The notes beneath the pieces were generated by a model. The model was not told the DNA's origin, did not search any database, and was given only the letters and a program-made list of their open reading frames with translations. From contig NZ_WPYP01000010.1 of assembly GCF_013030985.1 (NCBI RefSeq), forward strand, positions 119,704 through 183,703: a stretch of 64,000 nucleotides of DNA, written 5' to 3'. The position numbers were made by a program, and so were the translations under genes. Source of the stretch: Ruegeria arenilitoris (lineage in GTDB: Bacteria; Pseudomonadota; Alphaproteobacteria; Rhodobacterales; Rhodobacteraceae). Shown piece by piece: positions 9,844-18,539 of this stretch. Each line of letters begins with the position of its first letter. Within the stretch, counting starts at the first letter, position 1.

Positions 9844-12800
9844 TCAGAATTGCCACTCGTACGAGGCCCACAGCGCTTGCGTGGATACATCTGCGCCTAC
9901 GGTAGATTTGGCGTTCAATCTCAGCGTGCCCCCATGACCAAAGTCTTTTTCATAGTTGAGGCCAATTTCACCGAAGGTGTCCGTACCGCTGCCGCCGGAC
10001 GCCAGAGAAAGCGAATTGCCGAAGATGGCAACGTCCACGAATGACGGCGCATCTGCATCCCTGTGAACGGCATCTATCGAAGCTGAAATCAACCCGTCAG
10101 CTGCCGCCATGGAATAGGCCCCGCCAATACGAGTTTCATTGAACGTAACGGTTCTATCCCCCACCGTTGCGTTCGCTGTTCCACCGGTTTCAGTGTAGCC
10201 ATCCAGATTTTGTTCGCCATAAAGGAAGCTGGCCCGCGGCGTCAGGGTTGCTCCGTTCTCAAGGACAATGTCCCGCTGTGCACCGACAAACGCCGCGATC
10301 ATGTCACTGGAATAATCGGCATTCGACGTCACGCCATTACTGACCTGCGTATCGTCATGATCCAGATGGCCATAGCCCAAACCAAAGCTGAGGTCGGCAA
10401 AGCCAAAGTTCTGTGCAACCACCGCGCTGAGATACACGCCGGATGTGTCGAATGATGTGGTGCCAAATGTCCCGTCGTTCTCCAGATAACTGGCGCCGAA
10501 CCCGTACCGCAATCCGGTTCCGAGGTCGCGGGTCACACCTACGCTGGCACTCCACATGTTTGAAGAAAGCCCGGCAGAGTTGGCATTGGCGTCTCTGTCG
10601 CTTCGGCTGCCGCTGATCAAAAAATATGGGCGGAAGCCATCGATCAGACCGCGGTTTTCAGCCGAGCCGGTTCTGTCACGTGTGACCGCGCCGCTGGCCG
10701 GACTGCCCAACTGTTCGGCCAGATGGTAGCTTAGGCTTGCAATTTCGAACGCCTGATTGGTGTTGGGTTTGATTTCACGTGCATCAAAGGAGGCATAAAC
10801 AGGTGCCGCGCCACCTTCGCCCTCAACGAACCAGCCCAGCGAAGGCGAGGAAACGGACGTGGTGAATGAGCCTGCAGAAGCATCTTCGTCCTCGAAGTGA
10901 TAGACGACCCGTCCACCGACATTATTGAGATTCACATCGTGATCACTGACCCTGATTAGGCCGTTTATGTCGGCAGTGGATTCAATATTCAGCGTACCGC
11001 CGCCGTCCCCTAGGAAGATGGCATAGGCCTTGCCCGACGACTGGGCAGAAATGTCGCCGGTTACGTTGACGACACCTTGCGTGGTTCCGACAAAAAGGCC
11101 GTAGGATTCGGCATCTGCACCATTGGCGGTTACAGAAATGGCACCGCTGTGGTTCAGAGTACCGTTCGACCTCAGTTCGCCGTTGAAAATGCCATCAGCC
11201 CGTACTGTAGTCTCGCCCTGGGCAGAGACCGTTAAGACCCCTGAATTTTCAACCGTATCTTCGATGACCGCAAATCCGATCCCGGTAGCCGCCGCTGCTG
11301 CAACATTCTGGCCTGTTACAGAAACGCTGACCGAGCCAGAGTTCGAGAACCGCGACCCGCTCTCCACAATCCCGGCCATAACCCCGGCTCCGATGGCAGA
11401 TGAACCGTTGTTGTGTTCAACCGTTACCGAGATATTCCCACTGTTGGAAACAGGCCCGCCGATCCGGGTGAACTGCATACCCTGTGCACTCGCGTAACCC
11501 ACGTTGTCACCTTTTGCAGTGACTGTAATGCTACCCGAATTCGCGAAGCTGCCCGTGTCGCCGATTATCCGTGTGTTGATCCCCGACGCATACGCGCTGT
11601 AACCGTTTGTTGCCTGGGCGGTTGCAACGATGCTTCCCGAATTGGAAAACTCACCGTCAATCAAAAGGGCGCTAATTCCCATTGCGACGGCAGAAGACTG
11701 ACCCTGGGCCGAAACCGTTATCTGCCCGCTGTTTTGGAGAGTCCCATGAGCATCGATCAAACTAATACCCGTCGCGTCAGCCGAGAACCCTTGCGCCGAC
11801 GCTGCAATGGTGCCGGAATTGGACAACTGACCATCCAATCGATTGATTTCAATTCCCGCTGCATCAGCCGATGAAGATCCGTTTGCATTTACTGCAATTG
11901 TCCCGCTGTTGCTTACCTCACCAAAAGCGAAAAACGCGGTGATGCCATCAGCGCTGGCAGTTGAGCCATTCGCAGTGATCGTCATAGAACCACTGTTGCT
12001 CAACGTCCCTTCCACCACGGGCGCGGAAATACCCTGCGCCAACGCCTGGGTCGTTCCGTTTGCTGTTACCGAAAGCGACCCAGAATTCTCAAGCTGGCCC
12101 GATATTGACTGAGTTCGGATACCAAATGCATCAGCACTTCCGCCGGTCGCATTGGATCTGACCGTAATCGAGCCGCTGTTTGACAGGCTTCCGCCAACAT
12201 TACCCGTGGTGATACCGTGGGCGAGCGCCGCGGATACAGCGCTGCCGCTAACAGAAATACTGCCCGAATTGGTCAGGGTGCCAGACAGGTCACCGACCTC
12301 GATACCATTGATATTCACAAAGCTCGCATTCTGGCCAACAACTTGAATGGTGCCGGTGTTTTCAACCGTGCCTGCGACACCGTTCAACTCGATAGCGGCC
12401 CCGGAAACGGACGAACCCGTCGCCGACATCTGCATTGTAATGACACTGTTGTTGCGAACTGCACCGGTTACCGTGTTGGCACGGATACCCGTTGCTTTTG
12501 CAGTTTCGATCGTGTCGATCGACAGGTTGATCGTCCCGCTGTTGGAAACCTCGCCACCAATATCAGCTGCCGAGATGCCATAGGCTGTCGCAAAGGTAAG
12601 CGCCGAATTTGCGATCTGGATCGTGCCGGCGTTCTGTACTGATCCGGTGACGCTGCCCTGAATGTCGACGCCCCGAAGATCCGCGCTGTCGCCAATGGCC
12701 GCTCCCATCGAAATCGTGCCGGAGTTCAGCACCACACCAGAGAGATCACCGTTCACATCAACACCTGATCGGGTTCGCAGGTTCCCTTCCGGCGACGTCA

Positions 12801-13104
12801 CGCGCCCGGCATTTGTCAGGGTGCTCGTGTAATCCGATACGTTGATCTGAACCGCCCCGGGGCCCGTCAGAGGATTGACATCAATCGACCCTGTGGACGT
12901 GATGGTGTGATCTTCGTCTACCGAACTTATCAACGGAGTGGTCTGTGCACCGTTGATGATGTCCCCCACAGCCGGCCCTGCGGAAACGGCGATGATCGAA
13001 ACCGACCCCAGTAATAGCGAGGGCGCGATACTTGCGACCTGACCCTTAAATTTAGTCACACGTCCCCCGCGCGCTGACGCACGTTTTTTTTGCTCAATCA
13101 GCAT
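9844..13104 (-). CDS. Autotransporter adhesin with about 19 tandem beta-solenoid repeats
   Basis: About 1086 residues. The ATG at 13104 is chosen because AGAGGCAGGAAA lies just upstream; a longer frame to 13179 adds a non-signal-like tail. A basic N-region (EQKKRASARGGRVTKFKG) leads into a hydrophobic signal segment. Residues of roughly 85-770 consist of about 19 repeats of 36-40 residues, each carrying an NSG-type turn (SNSGSITV, ENSGSLSV, SNSGTIAV) and an A-x-GI element, as expected of a right-handed beta-helix. The last 270 residues form an autotransporter barrel ending in YEWQF, a classic BAM signal. It is the first gene of a likely two-gene operon, downstream of a membrane LuxR protein. 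Probably a surface adhesin or biofilm factor. Confidence 0.85.
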   Translation of the reverse strand: MLIEQKKRASARGGRVTKFKGQVASIAPSLLLGSVSIIAVSAGPAVGDIINGAQTTPLISSVDEDHTITSTGSIDVNPLTGPGAVQINVSDYTSTLTNAGRVTSPEGNLRTRSGVDVNGDLSGVVLNSGTISMGAAIGDSADLRGVDIQGSVTGSVQNAGTIQIANSALTFATAYGISAADIGGEVSNSGTINLSIDTIETAKATGIRANTVTGAVRNNSVITMQMSATGSSVSGAAIELNGVAGTVENTGTIQVVGQNASFVNINGIEVGDLSGTLTNSGSISVSGSAVSAALAHGITTGNVGGSLSNSGSITVRSNATGGSADAFGIRTQSISGQLENSGSLSVTANGTTQALAQGISAPVVEGTLSNSGSMTITANGSTASADGITAFFAFGEVSNSGTIAVNANGSSSADAAGIEINRLDGQLSNSGTIAASAQGFSADATGISLIDAHGTLQNSGQITVSAQGQSSAVAMGISALLIDGEFSNSGSIVATAQATNGYSAYASGINTRIIGDTGSFANSGSITVTAKGDNVGYASAQGMQFTRIGGPVSNSGNISVTVEHNNGSSAIGAGVMAGIVESGSRFSNSGSVSVSVTGQNVAAAAATGIGFAVIEDTVENSGVLTVSAQGETTVRADGIFNGELRSNGTLNHSGAISVTANGADAESYGLFVGTTQGVVNVTGDISAQSSGKAYAIFLGDGGGTLNIESTADINGLIRVSDHDVNLNNVGGRVVYHFEDEDASAGSFTTSVSSPSLGWFVEGEGGAAPVYASFDAREIKPNTNQAFEIASLSYHLAEQLGSPASGAVTRDRTGSAENRGLIDGFRPYFLISGSRSDRDANANSAGLSSNMWSASVGVTRDLGTGLRYGFGASYLENDGTFGTTSFDTSGVYLSAVVAQNFGFADLSFGLGYGHLDHDDTQVSNGVTSNADYSSDMIAAFVGAQRDIVLENGATLTPRASFLYGEQNLDGYTETGGTANATVGDRTVTFNETRIGGAYSMAAADGLISASIDAVHRDADAPSFVDVAIFGNSLSLASGGSGTDTFGEIGLNYEKDFGHGGTLRLNAKSTVGADVSTQALWASYEWQF

Positions 13105-13311
13105 TTTCCTGCCTCTTTTGGCTTTGTATCCGTTCCGCTGCTCTCGGTTACATTCCCGAGATGCACTTACATCTTGCACCCGTTGTAAACGTGCGTCGGG
13201 CCTTGGTTAAAGGGTCAATAGAGGCAGGAATATGGCCGTTTCAGCGCTTTACAACTTTGGTTTATGGAGAAAACAAAGGCGTTTGTTTCACGGTGGTAAT
13301 TCCCTTGCAAC

Positions 13312-13341
13312 AGGTATCAAAATGGGATGATTTTGATGCCT
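13312..13341. promoter_or_regulatory. 30-bp imperfect dyad upstream of the autotransporter operon
   Basis: Arms AGGTATCAAAAT and ATTTTGATGCCT (one mismatch) flank a 6-base GGGATG spacer. The dyad lies between the LuxR-type gene and the first autotransporter, about 210 bp before its ATG. No T-run follows on the minus strand, which favours an operator over an intrinsic terminator for the LuxR gene. The binding protein is inferred to be the neighbouring LuxR-type protein. Confidence 0.5.
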
Positions 13342-13373
13342 GCTGAACGAGAAAACTTCCTCTCGAACCCTTC

Positions 13374-13874
13374 CTAGGCAACTGACCCACCGTCTGTTAG
13401 GTCTTCCAGAAAGGCGCTCAAAAACTGTGCCTTGCCCGAGTACCCGGATTTTCTGTAAATCGAGTTTGTCTGCGCCTTGATGGTGCCTTCCTTGGCGTCG
13501 CGAATCTCTGCCATCTCGGCGGTGGAACACCCCTTGATCAGCAGCCGGGCAACGTCTCGTTCAGCGTCAGAGAACCCCCATTTTTCAAAGTAAGCGCTCA
13601 GCAAATCTTCGAATGCGGTCGATGCACGAGAGACTTTGTCTTCCAGCGTGCTCTGATAGCGGCGCATCTTCAGGACCTCACTGCCCAGGATCAAGATGGC
13701 TCCGAACAGAGAGAGCATGATCAGAACTTCCCAAACATGGATGTCATCCCATTCATCGATCCAGGCCACGCCCATTGCTTCGCCGATGTCTTCAAACAAC
13801 ATGACACAGGCGCAGAACAGCGAGGCAAAGAATGAAAAGGTCAGTCTCTTTATTGAAGGCATAGTTTGGTCCAT
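13374..13874 (-). CDS. Membrane-anchored LuxR-type HTH regulator
   Basis: 166 residues. Two hydrophobic helices at about 9-26 and 46-66 are followed by a charged linker predicted to be coiled (RRYQSTLEDKVSRA) and then a LuxR-type HTH at about 95-155 (FSDAERDVARLLIKGCSTAEMA ... EGTIKAQTNSIYRKSG). There is no receiver or autoinducer domain, so any signal must be sensed through the membrane part or a partner. It precedes two autotransporter genes on the same strand with a dyad between, so control of surface display is the obvious hypothesis. Starts at 13874 and 13862 are both possible; neither has a clear ribosome site. Similar short membrane LuxR proteins are common in roseobacters and mostly uncharacterised. 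Confidence 0.75.
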   Translation of the reverse strand: MDQTMPSIKRLTFSFFASLFCACVMLFEDIGEAMGVAWIDEWDDIHVWEVLIMLSLFGAILILGSEVLKMRRYQSTLEDKVSRASTAFEDLLSAYFEKWGFSDAERDVARLLIKGCSTAEMAEIRDAKEGTIKAQTNSIYRKSGYSGKAQFLSAFLEDLTDGGSVA

Positions 13875-14074
13875 TGTTTGATGTGTTTTTTAGCTGCTTC
13901 AAAGCGCACGGGCTTGTTTGGGCAGCCGGTTATTTTCTGGAAAGCCGAGAATTGTCGCCAGTTAACTGGTCTTTTGCATCTATCCCACCGCATTCGCTGC
14001 AAACGCTGGCGGCTACCTACTTTCGACCGTGCAGCCGGGTTCGACACGCAGTTTGAAGTGTCCGGGAATATGTC

Positions 14075-14103
14075 GGCCAGATCGGGAGATACCCAATCTG
14101 GCC
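14075..14103 (-). terminator. Hairpin after the ectoine operon
   Basis: GGCCAGATCGGG and CCCAATCTGGCC form a 12-bp stem with one mismatch and a 5-base loop, 12 bp beyond the atf stop. A T-tract is lacking on the minus strand, so this may protect or stop transcripts weakly. Confidence 0.5.
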
Positions 14104-14115
14104 AACCCTCCAAAT

Positions 14116-15489
14116 CTAACCCAATACGGATTTGACCGCGCGCACTGTTCCCGCAACGATTTCGTCGGCTTCCGAGCGGGTCAGGCAAAAAGGCGGAGCG
14201 AACCCAAGGATGTCGCCCTGTGGCATGGCGCGGGCAATGATCTTACTCTGATCCAGCAGATTTGCCGAGATTTGGGGACCAATCTTGTCAGCGACATCGA
14301 AGAAAATGCGATTGTCTTTGTCCTTCACGAACTCGATTGCACAAAGCATCCCTTCTCCACGCACGTCACCCACATTTTTGTGGTCCGCCAAGGCCTCCGC
14401 CATCGATTTATTCAGGTATGCTCCGATCTCGCCCGCATTACTGACTAGGTTAAGCTCGTCAATCAGCTTGAGGTTCGCCACCCCGGCCGCAGCTCCGATC
14501 GGATGTGCGGAATAGGTCCAACCGTGGCCGATTGGTCCGTTCTCATCCGTGCCCTGTTCCAGTACCTTCCAAACCTTGTCGCTTACAATCGATCCCGACA
14601 AAGGCGCATAAGCCGAAGTCAAACCCTTTGCGATGGTGATAATGTCGGGTTCGATCCCATAGTGTTCTGAACCGAACATTGTTCCCAGGCGACCAAAGCC
14701 GGTGACAACTTCGTCAGCCACCAGCAGGATATCGTGTTTCTTCAAAACAGCCTGAATTGCGGCCCAATAGCCCGCTGGCGGCGGTACGATGCCACCAGTG
14801 CCCAAAATTGGCTCACCAATGAAAGCCGCGATGGTGTCAGCACCTTCGCGTTCAATCAAGGCCTCCAGCTCGGCCACGCAATGGGCGACGAATTGGTCTT
14901 CGGTCTGGTCAATACTGTCGCGCCGGAAATAATACGGTGCTTCGGTATGGATCACCTGATCCACCGGCAGATCAAACTTTTTGTGGAACAGTTCCAGGCC
15001 GGTCAGCGACCCTGTCACCAGGCCAGAGCCATGATATCCACGCCAGCGAGAGATGATCTTTTTCTTCTCTGGTCGGCCCAGAATGTTGTTGTAGTACCAG
15101 ATCAACTTGACATTGGTTTCATTCGCATCGGACCCGCCGAGACCAAAATACACCTTGGACATATTCGCAGGCGCGCGGTCGAGGATCATTTTCGACAAGG
15201 TGATCGAGGCCTCGGTGCCGTGGCCGACATAGGAATGGTAATAGGCAAGCTCACGCGCCTGATCCGCAATCGCGTCTGCTATCTCCTGACGGCCATAGCC
15301 GACATTCACGCAGTATAGTCCCGCGAATGCATCCAGCAGTTTGTTTCCATCCCGATCTTCGATGAATACACCGCTGGCCGTCTTGACGATGCGGTTCGCA
15401 CTCTCACCGCGGGCGTGCTGTGCAAGGTGGGTCGACGGGTGAAAAAAGTTGTCACGATCCCACTGGTCGAGCTGGTCATTTTTAAGCAT
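14116..15489 (-). CDS. atf: Class III aminotransferase, L-2,4-diaminobutyrate transaminase of ectoine degradation
   Basis: 457 residues, fold-type I PLP enzyme of the omega-aminotransferase family. Visible are the PLP-aspartate motif ILLVADEVVTGFGR and the lysine motif DIITIAKGLTSAYAPL. In ectoine catabolism it converts 2,4-diaminobutyrate to aspartate semialdehyde. That role is assigned from its place as the last gene of the cluster, next to the dehydrogenase that would take its product; the family alone would also allow taurine- or GABA-type substrates. It starts 12 bp after the ssd stop, with a GGAAGGAAAA ribosome site, and ends just before a hairpin. The homologue in other taxa is called doeD. 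Confidence 0.82.
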   Translation of the reverse strand: MLKNDQLDQWDRDNFFHPSTHLAQHARGESANRIVKTASGVFIEDRDGNKLLDAFAGLYCVNVGYGRQEIADAIADQARELAYYHSYVGHGTEASITLSKMILDRAPANMSKVYFGLGGSDANETNVKLIWYYNNILGRPEKKKIISRWRGYHGSGLVTGSLTGLELFHKKFDLPVDQVIHTEAPYYFRRDSIDQTEDQFVAHCVAELEALIEREGADTIAAFIGEPILGTGGIVPPPAGYWAAIQAVLKKHDILLVADEVVTGFGRLGTMFGSEHYGIEPDIITIAKGLTSAYAPLSGSIVSDKVWKVLEQGTDENGPIGHGWTYSAHPIGAAAGVANLKLIDELNLVSNAGEIGAYLNKSMAEALADHKNVGDVRGEGMLCAIEFVKDKDNRIFFDVADKIGPQISANLLDQSKIIARAMPQGDILGFAPPFCLTRSEADEIVAGTVRAVKSVLG

Positions 15490-15501
15490 TTTTTTCCTTC
15501 C

Positions 15502-16977
15502 TCACGCCCAATCGCGGCAGACGTATTTGATCTCGGTAAACTCTTCCATTCCCTGACGGGCACCCTCGCGGCCCAGGCCGGATTGCTTGGTGCCACCAAA
15601 GGGAATTGGCGCGCCGGTGACTTTGGTGCGGTTGACAGCCACCATCCCGAATTGAAGCGCGCGGCTCAGGCGGTAGATGCGGCGCGGATCATGGCTGTGC
15701 ACATAGGCGACAAGGCCGAACTCGCTGTCATTGGCGCGTGCGATGACTTCGTCTTCGGTGTCGAAGGGAAGGATGGGCGCAACAGGTCCAAAGGTTTCCT
15801 CGGACAGAATAAGAGCATCTGCCGGGACATCGACCAACACCGTGGGTTCAAAAAACAGCGGTCCAAGCGGGTGCCGTTTGCCGCCACAGGCCAGCTTTGC
15901 CCCCTTGGTCAGCGCATCGGCCACGTGTTCTTCCTGTTTCGCAATCGCTTTTTCGTTCATCAGCGGGCCGATATCGGGATCCTCCATCCCGGCCCCAACA
16001 GTCAAACGGCGCGTGGCCTCGGTGAACCTATCGCAGAATTCTTTGTAGATTGGTCGTTCCACAAAAATCCGGTTGGCACCCAGACAATCCTGACCCGATG
16101 TTGCGAATTTGGCTTTGATCGTCTCAGCCACAGCAACATCCAGATCGGCCCCTTTGAACACGATAACAGGCGCATGGCCTCCCAACTCCATTACCAGCCG
16201 TTTTACAGTATCCGCCGATTGACGATACAGCAGCTTGCCGATTTCTGTTGATCCGGTGAATGACAGGGCCCGCACACGCGGATCACGTGTCCAGGGCTCA
16301 ACCACCGTCGGAGCCGAACCCGTCACCACGTTGAACACACCGGCTGGCACCCCGGCGCGCTCGGCCAGTTCAGCCAATGCAAGCGCGCTGAACGGTGTTT
16401 CGCCCGAAGGATGCGCAACCACGGTACACCCCGCTGCAAGTGCTGCGGCTGCCTTGCGGGTCAACATGGCTGATGGGAAGTTCCACGGCGTGATAAGGGC
16501 GGCAACGCCCACCGGCTCGCGCCACAGTTCGACCTCGGCATCCGGTAAGTGGCTGGTTACGCCCTCGATATTCGGGCGTTTGGATTCCTCGGCATAAAAC
16601 TCAACAAACGCCGCGCCATATTCGATCTCACCGCGTGCCTCTGAAATGGGCTTACCTTGTTCCAGCACCATGATGCGGGCCAGGTCTTCTTTGTGTTCGA
16701 TCTGCAGTTCAAACCAGCGGCGCAGAATGGCCGCCCGCTTTTGGGGCAACATACCGGACCAATCCGGAAAGGCCGCCTGAGCTGCGTCGACCGCAGCCAG
16801 AGATTCTTCGGCCGACATCGCGGTTACGTCGCCCAGCTTGTCCCCGCTGGCCGGATCGCTCACGCCAAAGCTGTCGCCCGTGGCCGAGGCACACCATTTG
16901 CCGTTGATATAGGAAAATGAGCGCACCAGCGCTTTGTCCTGTATCGTTTCGCGCACGGACAATGCTGTATCCAACAT
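15502..16977 (-). CDS. ssd: Aldehyde dehydrogenase, aspartate-semialdehyde dehydrogenase of ectoine degradation
   Basis: 491 residues from the ATG at 16977, which has a perfect AGGAGGG site; the longer open frame to 17175 overlaps asnC and is rejected. It belongs to the succinate-semialdehyde dehydrogenase family of NAD(P)-dependent aldehyde dehydrogenases: ITPWNFPSAMLTRK, the glutamate in VMELGGHAPV and the catalytic cysteine in SGQDCLGANR. In the pathway it oxidises aspartate semialdehyde to L-aspartate (DoeC function). An 82-bp gap to asnC is the largest within this part of the operon and could hold an internal promoter. Confidence 0.85.
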   Translation of the reverse strand: MLDTALSVRETIQDKALVRSFSYINGKWCASATGDSFGVSDPASGDKLGDVTAMSAEESLAAVDAAQAAFPDWSGMLPQKRAAILRRWFELQIEHKEDLARIMVLEQGKPISEARGEIEYGAAFVEFYAEESKRPNIEGVTSHLPDAEVELWREPVGVAALITPWNFPSAMLTRKAAAALAAGCTVVAHPSGETPFSALALAELAERAGVPAGVFNVVTGSAPTVVEPWTRDPRVRALSFTGSTEIGKLLYRQSADTVKRLVMELGGHAPVIVFKGADLDVAVAETIKAKFATSGQDCLGANRIFVERPIYKEFCDRFTEATRRLTVGAGMEDPDIGPLMNEKAIAKQEEHVADALTKGAKLACGGKRHPLGPLFFEPTVLVDVPADALILSEETFGPVAPILPFDTEDEVIARANDSEFGLVAYVHSHDPRRIYRLSRALQFGMVAVNRTKVTGAPIPFGGTKQSGLGREGARQGMEEFTEIKYVCRDWA

Positions 16978-17059
16978 GAAATTCCCTCCTGTATTTGACA
17001 CACACTCTGCAGGGTGCGCACAGAAGATGAGACCAAAGTTGGTAGCGAACTCAGATGAT

Positions 17060-17539
17060 TCAACTGCCACGAAACAGCAAATCCAACGGCGGCGCGCCAG
17101 CGCCCTTAACGGGTTTGGTGACCACATATGTGAAATACCGCGATAGCCCGATCCGGGCATCCAGCATCTCATCAATCAGGCGCTGGTAAGCGTCGATGTC
17201 GCGCGTGACGATCTGCAGAAGATAGTCAAAACCGCCGCCCAAAGCCCAACACGCGACGACCTCTTCATACCGCTGCATCGCGGCCTCAAAGGCGCGAAAG
17301 CTGGCGGCTGTGTGGTCGGTGATTTCGGCGGCCACAAATACAGTCACGTGAGGCCCAAGTTTCCTGAGGTTGATCCGTGCACCATATCCTTCAATCAACC
17401 CGCCCTGTTCCAATTTTTTCAACCTGTCCCAACACGGGGTCGGAGACAGGCCGATGCGGTCGGCCAACGCGGCCTTGGTGATGCGTCCTTCGGTCGAAAG
17501 AACACGCAAGATGTCCAGATCGCGTTGGTCCAGTTGCAT
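17060..17539 (-). CDS. asnC: Lrp/AsnC-family regulator of the ectoine cluster
   Basis: 159 residues: N-terminal HTH (ILRVLSTEGRITKAALADRIGLS, about 9-45) and C-terminal RAM ligand-binding domain (CWALGGGFDYLLQIVTRDIDAYQ). This feast/famine type regulator is a standard member of ectoine degradation clusters (DoeX in Halomonas), where it acts beside EnuR, probably sensing an intermediate such as diaminobutyrate. It starts 4 bp after the eutE stop, so it is translated from the same transcript as the enzymes. Confidence 0.85.
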   Translation of the reverse strand: MQLDQRDLDILRVLSTEGRITKAALADRIGLSPTPCWDRLKKLEQGGLIEGYGARINLRKLGPHVTVFVAAEITDHTAASFRAFEAAMQRYEEVVACWALGGGFDYLLQIVTRDIDAYQRLIDEMLDARIGLSRYFTYVVTKPVKGAGAPPLDLLFRGS

Positions 17540-17543
17540 GAGG

Positions 17544-18536
17544 TCAGGTCTCGGTTACGCCGACAACTGCGACGCAATCGCCGGATTTGATCAGACCAGG
17601 AAAATGGCGGCTGATCAAAAGACCGTCTCGGCGGGCACGGTATTCTTGCGGGGTTTGCCCCGTACGATCCACCGGCCAAACACGCGCGACGACATCCCCT
17701 TTTGAAACTGGCTGGCCAAGATCAAACATCGCCTCATACAGTCCGTCGCCTTCGCTGAACAGGAAACAGTCATCGTCCGGCATGGACAGGTTGATCGTGT
17801 CATCGACCTGCATCTCGCCGTGCAGAATGCCAAAGTGGATCAGCACGTTACGCAAGCCCTTCTTGGCAATGGCATTGCTTCGGGCGGTTGACGATCCTCC
17901 GCCACCCAATTCGGTTGAGACAAGAACCTTGCCCATCTCTTCGACGGCGGTGTCGTACATGCCAACGCTGTCGATTTCCAACAGCTCAACCGAATAAGGC
18001 GCATTAAACGCTTTCATTGCCGCAAAACAGGCTTTTTGCGTTTCCTTGTCGTCCAGAATATGGGCCGCCGCAAAGGGGACGAAATCCAGCGTTTTGCCGC
18101 CCGAATGAAAATCGACGGCAACATCGGCAAGCGGCAGGAGTGTGCGTTGGAAATAGTCGGCTATCTTCTCGGTCACCGTTCCATCGGGGCGGCCTGGAAA
18201 GGCACGATTCATGTTGCCTTTGTCGATGGGCGAAGTGCGTGTGCCAGCACGGAAGGCCGGGTAGTTAAAGGCCGGAACAATGATCAATCGACCGGTCACA
18301 TCCTCGGCGCGTGTTGTCGCGGCCAGTTCGTGCAACGCAATCGGGCCCTCATATTCGTCCCCGTGATTTGCCCCGGTCAAAAGTGCCGTTGGCCCCTTAC
18401 CGTTCTGAATAACCGTCAGCGGGATCATCACTGAACCCCAGGCGCTGTCGTCCCGGCTGTAGGGCAGTTTCAGAAACCCGTGATGAACGCCGTCCTGATC
18501 CAGCGGGATTGTCGGAGAAATGGGGTTCGCCTTCAT
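17544..18536 (-). CDS. eutE: N-alpha-acetyl-L-2,4-diaminobutyrate deacetylase
   Basis: 330 residues, succinylglutamate desuccinylase/aspartoacylase (M14-like zinc hydrolase) family, called DoeB elsewhere. Zinc-ligand motifs are the HxxE in LLTGANHGDEYEGP and the later histidine in VAVDFHSGGKTL. It removes the acetyl group from the ring-opened ectoine product to give diaminobutyrate. It follows eutD by 3 bp and precedes asnC by 4 bp, consistent with translational coupling. The EutD-EutE pair is the diagnostic core of ectoine catabolism. Confidence 0.9.
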   Translation of the reverse strand: MKANPISPTIPLDQDGVHHGFLKLPYSRDDSAWGSVMIPLTVIQNGKGPTALLTGANHGDEYEGPIALHELAATTRAEDVTGRLIIVPAFNYPAFRAGTRTSPIDKGNMNRAFPGRPDGTVTEKIADYFQRTLLPLADVAVDFHSGGKTLDFVPFAAAHILDDKETQKACFAAMKAFNAPYSVELLEIDSVGMYDTAVEEMGKVLVSTELGGGGSSTARSNAIAKKGLRNVLIHFGILHGEMQVDDTINLSMPDDDCFLFSEGDGLYEAMFDLGQPVSKGDVVARVWPVDRTGQTPQEYRARRDGLLISRHFPGLIKSGDCVAVVGVTET

Positions 18537-18539
18537 CGT

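Noticed and set aside
10990..12850. Regular repeats considered as a CRISPR array or DNA satellite
   Set aside because: The periodicity is in the protein (NSG-type units of 36-40 residues) and the DNA units are diverged; no spacer-repeat structure.
16978..17175. N-terminal extension of the ssd dehydrogenase
   Set aside because: It overlaps asnC by over 100 bp, and a strong AGGAGGG site precedes the ATG at 16977.
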